DNA from: Frateuria hangzhouensis
GTDB taxonomy: Bacteria; Pseudomonadota; Gammaproteobacteria; Xanthomonadales; Rhodanobacteraceae
Assembly: GCF_026410505.1 (NCBI RefSeq)
Contig: NZ_JAPMIU010000008.1
Location: 1-64,000 of the forward strand
DNA: 64,000 nucleotides
Direction: 5' to 3'
Part shown: one piece after another, positions 59,568 to 64,000 of the stretch
Position numbering within the stretch: the stretch's first letter is position 1
How the letters are laid out: every line of letters begins with the position of its first letter
Notes under the pieces: generated by a model
What the model was told of the DNA's origin: nothing
What the model saw: only the letters and a program-made list of their open reading frames with translations
The model's database searches: none
Program-made: the position numbers and the translations under genes

Positions 59568-59981
59568 ATGCCCCCGTTCCGCCTTCAGCAGATCGACCAT
59601 GTAGTGCTGCGCGTCCACGACCTGGCCGCCATGCAGGCGTTCTACTGCGACGTGCTCGGCTGTACGCAGGAACGGCGGCAGGACGCCATCGGCCTGGTGC
59701 AGCTGCGCGCGGGTGAATCGCTGATCGACCTGGTGCCGCTGGACGGCAAGCTCGGCCGCCTGGGCGGCGCCGGGCCGGGCAGGGAAGGGCACAACATGGA
59801 CCACTTGTGCCTGAGCGTGGAGAACTACGACGAGGCGGCCATCGTGGCGCACCTGAAGACGCATGGCGTGCGTGTGGGCGACATCGGTTCGCGCTATGGG
59901 GCGCAGGGCGAGGGGCCGTCGATCTACTGCTACGACCCGCAGGGCAACATGATCGAGTTGAAAGGACAGCCAGCGGTGTAA
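59568..59981 (+). CDS. VOC-family (glyoxalase-fold) protein
   Basis: A 137-residue protein of the vicinal-oxygen-chelate superfamily. Metal ligands expected at the fold positions are visible: H in [10 protein letters not shown] in [16 protein letters not shown] / [13 protein letters not shown] (final Glu), and MDHLC (His). The C-terminal FYDPDGN.IEL-type motif is clear ([11 protein letters not shown]). Similar small proteins include fosfomycin-resistance-like and lactoylglutathione-lyase-like enzymes; the reaction is unknown. TGAGGAG six bases before ATG 59568 sets the start. Confidence 0.87.
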   Translation: MPPFRLQQIDHVVLRVHDLAAMQAFYCDVLGCTQERRQDAIGLVQLRAGESLIDLVPLDGKLGRLGGAGPGREGHNMDHLCLSVENYDEAAIVAHLKTHGVRVGDIGSRYGAQGEGPSIYCYDPQGNMIELKGQPAV

Positions 59982-60037
59982 GCGGCCAGATCCGGCCCGG
60001 TGCGCGGGAGATAGTCGCGGCTGCGCCAGCCCCCCGC

Positions 60038-60595
60038 CTACGCCTTGTGCTGTTCGCCTTCCTTCTTCGCCCGTGCCAGGTCGTCATCGGAGAGCAGGCG
60101 CGTATCCGGATCGGCGGTGTCACGCCCCGGCGCAAAGCGCAGCTTTTCCATGTACGGGGTGGGCTTCTTGCGCCGGTAGTCGGCGAATTCCTTGGCGTAA
60201 TAGGCGCGTGCCTCATCGGCGGTCCGGGTGCCGGTGACGATGTCGTGCATCAGGTTGAGCGCAAGGAAGTTGGCCTGCTCATCGTGGCACCGTGCAGAGA
60301 CCTCGCCCGCGGTCCGTTCCGCGATCACGCTGCCGTCGAATTTCGCCAGCTCGGCGAACTTCTCCGGTGGCACGCGGTAGTCGATGACCGATTCGACCGC
60401 GTCGATGTGCGGTGCGGGGAAGTCGTGCTGGAAAAACGCCTTGGTGGCCACGACGCGCTTCCACGGGCCTGCAGCGAGCCAGACGAGCTGGCTGTCGGTG
60501 ACCTCATCGGGTTCGCCGTGAGCGTCAATGACGAGCTGGGCCGCCTCGCGCGACTCCTTCGGCCAGCTTCTTATGTGTTCAGCTGCGTGGGCCAT
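60038..60595 (-). CDS. conserved hypothetical protein (185 aa)
   Basis: A 185-residue soluble protein. Helix-rich N-terminus ([24 protein letters not shown]), [43 protein letters not shown] and [26 protein letters not shown] look conserved in style, as in a widespread uncharacterised family. A basic C-terminal tail ([12 protein letters not shown]) follows. Function unknown. It converges on the VOC gene; its upstream region contains the tRNA-Leu terminator. Confidence 0.8.
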   Translation of the reverse strand: MAHAAEHIRSWPKESREAAQLVIDAHGEPDEVTDSQLVWLAAGPWKRVVATKAFFQHDFPAPHIDAVESVIDYRVPPEKFAELAKFDGSVIAERTAGEVSARCHDEQANFLALNLMHDIVTGTRTADEARAYYAKEFADYRRKKPTPYMEKLRFAPGRDTADPDTRLLSDDDLARAKKEGEQHKA

Positions 60596-60753
60596 GGGCT
60601 TTCTCCGCGGATGCCTGGCGTTCGCGTAGTGTGCCTGACGCATCGTCGTGGCCCGGTGACGCCCGGCGGCGGATGGCATCCGCGCGGACTGCTTCATGGC
60701 AGGCGACGGCTGATCGCCCCTCAGGCAGGGACCCGTCCGTTCCGGAAACGAAA

Positions 60754-60775
60754 AAGCCCGCCTTGCGGCGGGCTT
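60754..60775 (-). terminator. intrinsic terminator of tRNA-Leu
   Basis: AAGCCCGCC-GCAA-GGCGGGCTT followed by TTTTC on the minus strand, 11 bases past the tRNA 3' end. Confidence 0.92.
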
Positions 60776-60785
60776 CATCTACAAT

Positions 60786-60870
<85 letters not shown>

Positions 60871-60908
60871 AGGTGTCGCGCGAGCCGTTCGGGCTGCGCG
60901 AGCCGCGT

Positions 60909-60937
60909 AGAGTAGGCACCTCCCCCAAGCTTGTCAA
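60909..60937 (-). promoter_or_regulatory. promoter of tRNA-Leu
   Basis: TTGACA (60932-60937), 17 bases, TACTCT (60909-60914) on the minus strand, followed by the GC-rich ACGCGG discriminator that favours stringent control of stable RNA genes. Confidence 0.85.
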
Positions 60938-61006
60938 CACTTCGTTGATAGGAATTTCATTGCATCGCGCGGCATGCTGCGCGGTGCTCGACCACAAGGA
61001 CATTTC

Positions 61007-63886
61007 GTGACCAGAAAGAAGACACCCCGCACCGGCAAGGGCGGCGATACCGGTGCCGAGACCCGCGCACCGCGTGGGCGCCGCGCGCCGCCGACCGCCG
61101 GGCACACTCATGCCAAGGGCGGGCGCGATCCGTTCGCCGAGCGCGAAGCGAAACGCTACGAGCGACCCATTCCCAGCCGCGAGGCGATCCTGGCGCTGCT
61201 GGACGAGCGCGGCGAGATGCTCAGCGAGGCGCGCATCGCCGAGGCGTTGGCCCTGCACGACGAATATGACATCGCCGCGCTGCGCAAGCGTCTTGGCGCG
61301 ATGGTGCGCGACGGCCAGTTGTTGCAGGGCCGCCGTGGCGACTTTGCTCCGGTGCGCAAGCTCGACCTGATCCCCGGCGTGGTATTGGCCAACGCCGAAG
61401 GCTACGGCTTCCTGCGCCCCGACGAAGGCGGCGACGACCTGTATCTGTCGCCACAGCAGATGCGCATGGTGTTGCACGGCGACCGCGTGCTCGCCAGCGT
61501 GGTCGGCATCGATCGTCGCGGCCGCCGCCAAGGCGCCATCGCCGAAGTGCTGCAGCGGCGCTCGGCGCGGCTGGTCGGGCGGGTGGTGATCGAGAACGGC
61601 GTCACCCTGGTCTCGCCCGATGACCGCCGCCTGCACCAGGACGTGATGGTTCCTCCGGGCAAGGAAGCGGGCGCCCGCGCCGGCCAGATCGTGGTGGCCG
61701 AGATCACCGACCCGCCGACGCCGCACCGCGGCCCGTTGGGCTGCATCGTTTCGGTACTGGGCGAACGCCTGCAGCCCTCGCTGCTGGTGGAGATGGCCAT
61801 CGCCAGCCACGATCTGCCGCACGAGTGGCCACCCGAAGTGCTGCGCGATGCGGCGCAGGTCGAGCCGGAGGTGACCGCTGCCGAGCGCCAGGGCCGTACC
61901 GACCTGCGCAAGCTGCCGCTGGTGACGATCGACGGCGCCGATGCGCGTGACTTCGACGATGCGGTCTACGCCGAGCCCCGCCGCGGCGGTGGCTGGCGCC
62001 TGATCGTGGCGATCGCGGACGTCTCGCACTACGTCAAGCTTGGCACTGCGCTGGACCGTGAAGCCTACGAGCGCAGCACCTCGACCTACTTTCCCGGTTT
62101 CGTGGTGCCGATGCTGCCCGAGACCCTGTCCAACGGCATCTGTTCGCTCAACCCCAAGGTCGAGCGGCTGTGCATGGTCTGCGACATGCAGATCGACGAC
62201 GACGGCGAGGTCGTCAAGTCGAAGTTCTACGACGCGGTGATGCGCTCGCACGCCCGGCTTACCTACGACATCGTGTGGCAGGCGGTGGGTCTGCTCGATC
62301 CGGAAGCGCGCGACCAGGTCGCCGACGTGCTGCCGCAACTGGAACACCTGCACACGCTGTACAAGGCGATGGCCGCGCAGCGCAAGCGCCGCGGCGCGAT
62401 CGACTTCGAGACGCCGGAGGTGAAGTTCCGCCTCGACCAGCGCGGCGAAGTGGAGGCGATGGGCGCCACCCAGCGCAACGATGCGCACAAGCTGATCGAG
62501 GAATGCATGATCGCCGCCAACGTCCAGGCGGCCACCTTCCTCAGCAAGAAGAAGATTCCCGCGCTGTTTCGCGCGCACGAGCCGCCGCCGGCGGAGAAGT
62601 ACGAGGACCTGCAGCAGTTCCTGCGCGAATTCAAGCTGCGCATGCCGCCGGTGGAGGAGGTCACGCCCGGCGACTTCGCCGACGTCCTGCGCATGGTGCA
62701 CGACCGTCCCGAGCGCGAGCTGATCCAGTCGGTGCTGCTGCGCTCGCAGAGCATGGCCGCGTACCAGCCGGAGAATCGCGGTCACTTTGGCCTGTCGCTG
62801 GAGGCGTACGCGCATTTCACCTCGCCGATCCGGCGTTATCCGGACCTGCTGGTGCATCGCGCGATCCGCTACGCGCTGACCGGCGGCAAGCCCTCGGACT
62901 ACGTCTATTCGCCCAGCGACATGGCGTCGATGGCGGTGCACTGCTCGCAGCGTGAGCGCCGCGCAGAGGAGGCCGAACGCGACGTCGACGAGCGCTTCAA
63001 GACCGCCTGGATGTCCAAGCACGTCGGCAGCGAGTTCGACGGCGTGATCACCGGCGTCACCTCGTTCGGCTTGTTCGTGGAGCTGGAGGAATCGCGCGTG
63101 TCCGGCCTGGTGCACATCAGCCAGCTGGCCAACGACTATTACCACTTCGATCCCGTCCGGAAACTGCTCAAGGGCGAGCGCACGGGCGAGCAGTTCCGCC
63201 TGGGTGACCACGTGCGCGTGCAGGTGCTGCGCGCCAGCCTGGAGGACCGCAAGATCGATTTCCGGCTGGTGCCACGGCGCGACCAGGCCGCGCCGCCCGC
63301 TGCCCCACGCAAGGCGTTCGATTACAGCGCCAGCGGCGACCGCTACTCGCTGCCCAAGGCGTCTGCGGCGCCGGCAGCCAAGCCGCCCGGGATGTTCGGT
63401 CGCGCCGCCAGGGCGGTGGGCCGCGCGTTCGGGCGCGGCGCACCGGCAGCGATCGAAACGGCCCCACCGGCGCCCGCCGCGAGCGATAATCGCGCCCCGC
63501 GCGGCAAGGCTGCCAAGGTAGCGTCCGAGGCGATGGGCCGGCAGGCGCTTCCGGCCGAGACCGGTCGCCCGAAGGCACGCACCAAGGCGACCAAGCTGGC
63601 TTCCGAGGCGATCGGCCGATCGGCTGTCCCGCCCGAATCCAGGTCGCAAGCCAGGGGCAGCCAGGCCGGCGGTGCACGTGCTGAAAACGGCGCGGCCAGG
63701 CAAGGGGCGGCCGCGGGCGGCCAGACCAGAGGCGGGCAGGCCAGGAACAAGCGGGCCGTGGACAACGGCAAGAACAACCCGGCTACGCAGGCCAAAGCCG
63801 GCGGTGGCAAGCGCAAGGCACTTGAAGCCGCCTCCGATGCCGCCAAGCGGCCGGGCCGGCAACGCAAACCGAAGGGCAAGGCATGA
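61007..63886 (+). CDS. rnr: ribonuclease R with long basic C-terminal tail
   Basis: A 959-residue 3'-5' exoribonuclease of the RNB family that degrades structured RNA. Winged-helix N-terminus (PSREAILALLDERGEML...), cold-shock domains (VLANAEGYGFLRPDEGG), catalytic RNB domain with IDGADARDFDDAV (four metal-binding Asp) and GICSLNP, then an S1 domain (FDGVITGVTSFGLFVELEE). From about residue 765 to the end (~195 residues) the protein is K/R/A/G-rich and repetitive, much longer than in E. coli RNase R (813 aa total). GTG 61007 with AAGGA seven bases before is the start. rlmB starts within its stop (ATGA). Confidence 0.94.
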   Translation: MTRKKTPRTGKGGDTGAETRAPRGRRAPPTAGHTHAKGGRDPFAEREAKRYERPIPSREAILALLDERGEMLSEARIAEALALHDEYDIAALRKRLGAMVRDGQLLQGRRGDFAPVRKLDLIPGVVLANAEGYGFLRPDEGGDDLYLSPQQMRMVLHGDRVLASVVGIDRRGRRQGAIAEVLQRRSARLVGRVVIENGVTLVSPDDRRLHQDVMVPPGKEAGARAGQIVVAEITDPPTPHRGPLGCIVSVLGERLQPSLLVEMAIASHDLPHEWPPEVLRDAAQVEPEVTAAERQGRTDLRKLPLVTIDGADARDFDDAVYAEPRRGGGWRLIVAIADVSHYVKLGTALDREAYERSTSTYFPGFVVPMLPETLSNGICSLNPKVERLCMVCDMQIDDDGEVVKSKFYDAVMRSHARLTYDIVWQAVGLLDPEARDQVADVLPQLEHLHTLYKAMAAQRKRRGAIDFETPEVKFRLDQRGEVEAMGATQRNDAHKLIEECMIAANVQAATFLSKKKIPALFRAHEPPPAEKYEDLQQFLREFKLRMPPVEEVTPGDFADVLRMVHDRPERELIQSVLLRSQSMAAYQPENRGHFGLSLEAYAHFTSPIRRYPDLLVHRAIRYALTGGKPSDYVYSPSDMASMAVHCSQRERRAEEAERDVDERFKTAWMSKHVGSEFDGVITGVTSFGLFVELEESRVSGLVHISQLANDYYHFDPVRKLLKGERTGEQFRLGDHVRVQVLRASLEDRKIDFRLVPRRDQAAPPAAPRKAFDYSASGDRYSLPKASAAPAAKPPGMFGRAARAVGRAFGRGAPAAIETAPPAPAASDNRAPRGKAAKVASEAMGRQALPAETGRPKARTKATKLASEAIGRSAVPPESRSQARGSQAGGARAENGAARQGAAAGGQTRGGQARNKRAVDNGKNNPATQAKAGGGKRKALEAASDAAKRPGRQRKPKGKA

Positions 63887-64000
63887 GCGAAAGCTGGATC
63901 GTCGGCATCAACCCGGTCGAGGGCGCCCTCGCCAACGACGCCTCGCGCGTGCGCGAAGTGCTGGTGGATGTCGCCACCGCGCAGCGCAACGCGCGCATCA
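63883..64000 (+). CDS. rlmB: 23S rRNA (guanosine-2'-O)-methyltransferase RlmB, 5' end (partial)
   Basis: The first 39 codons run off the window: MSESWIVGINPVEGAL, then SRVREVLVDVATAQRN. INPVEGAL and VREVLVD are the usual beginning of the SpoU/TrmH-type enzyme that methylates G2251 of 23S rRNA. ATG 63883 overlaps the rnr stop by ATGA, matching the conserved rnr-rlmB pair. Confidence 0.93.
   Translation, partial: MSESWIVGINPVEGALANDASRVREVLVDVATAQRNARI

Noticed and set aside
59199-59864. 222-codon upstream extension of gcvP
   Set aside because: This stretch is the glycine riboswitch and a REP repeat, so the frame is not translated.

Overview
This is a high-GC chromosomal window with gammaproteobacterial gene content and no sign of plasmid or prophage. 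Its genes include a miaA-hfq-hflX-hflK-hflC-DUF2065-purA block, rnr-rlmB, glycine cleavage P protein behind a glycine riboswitch, a 2-methylcitrate pathway and a TonB-dependent receptor. Together with abundant GTAG-headed REP hairpins like those described in Stenotrophomonas, this points to the Xanthomonadales/Lysobacterales, probably Rhodanobacteraceae (Rhodanobacter/Dyella-like). The taxonomic call is inference.

Layout. 1-8.3 kb: the 3' end of a probable IS110-type transposase, the 2H phosphoesterase thpR, a tiny membrane protein, a PepSY protein, a secreted M14 peptidase, xth behind a cardiolipin-synthase-like gene, and a divergent MscS channel. 8-12.2 kb: a small hypothetical, typA, yaeQ and an RluA-family pseudouridine synthase. 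12.5-20.7 kb: a carbohydrate locus (TonB receptor, GH65 acid-trehalase-like enzyme, secreted esterase, GH37 trehalase) that looks like a trehalose or acyl-trehalose scavenging unit. 20.7-30 kb: ppiB, an aminotransferase, mdh, a MerR regulator with a duplicated ligand domain, ahpF, ahpC and a dicarboxylate/glutamate symporter. 29.3-35.1 kb: prpB, prpC, an outer-membrane protein, a TerC-family protein under a yybP-ykoY (Mn2+) riboswitch, and prpD. 35.4-40.5 kb: an OmpA-family porin, an S4-type pseudouridine synthase, and tdh/kbl for threonine breakdown to glycine. 40.7-47.5 kb: the miaA-to-purA block.

47.6-60.8 kb holds accessory genes: a phosphoglycerate-mutase-like phosphatase, NAD(P)HX dehydratase, a cupin, two small disordered proteins, an ABC exporter divergent from a DUF2975/XRE pair, an MHYT-GGDEF-EAL protein with a good sigma-28 promoter, gcvP, a glyoxalase-fold protein, a conserved hypothetical and tRNA-Leu(CAG). 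The window ends with rnr, which has a long basic tail, and the start of rlmB.

Functional links seen here are as follows. Tdh and Kbl make glycine, and glycine cleavage (gcvP) is controlled by a tandem glycine riboswitch. AhpC and AhpF share an OxyR-type promoter region. PrpB, PrpC and PrpD give most of the 2-methylcitrate cycle. Dozens of hairpin repeats, in at least four families, fill the intergenic spaces and often sit directly behind stop codons.
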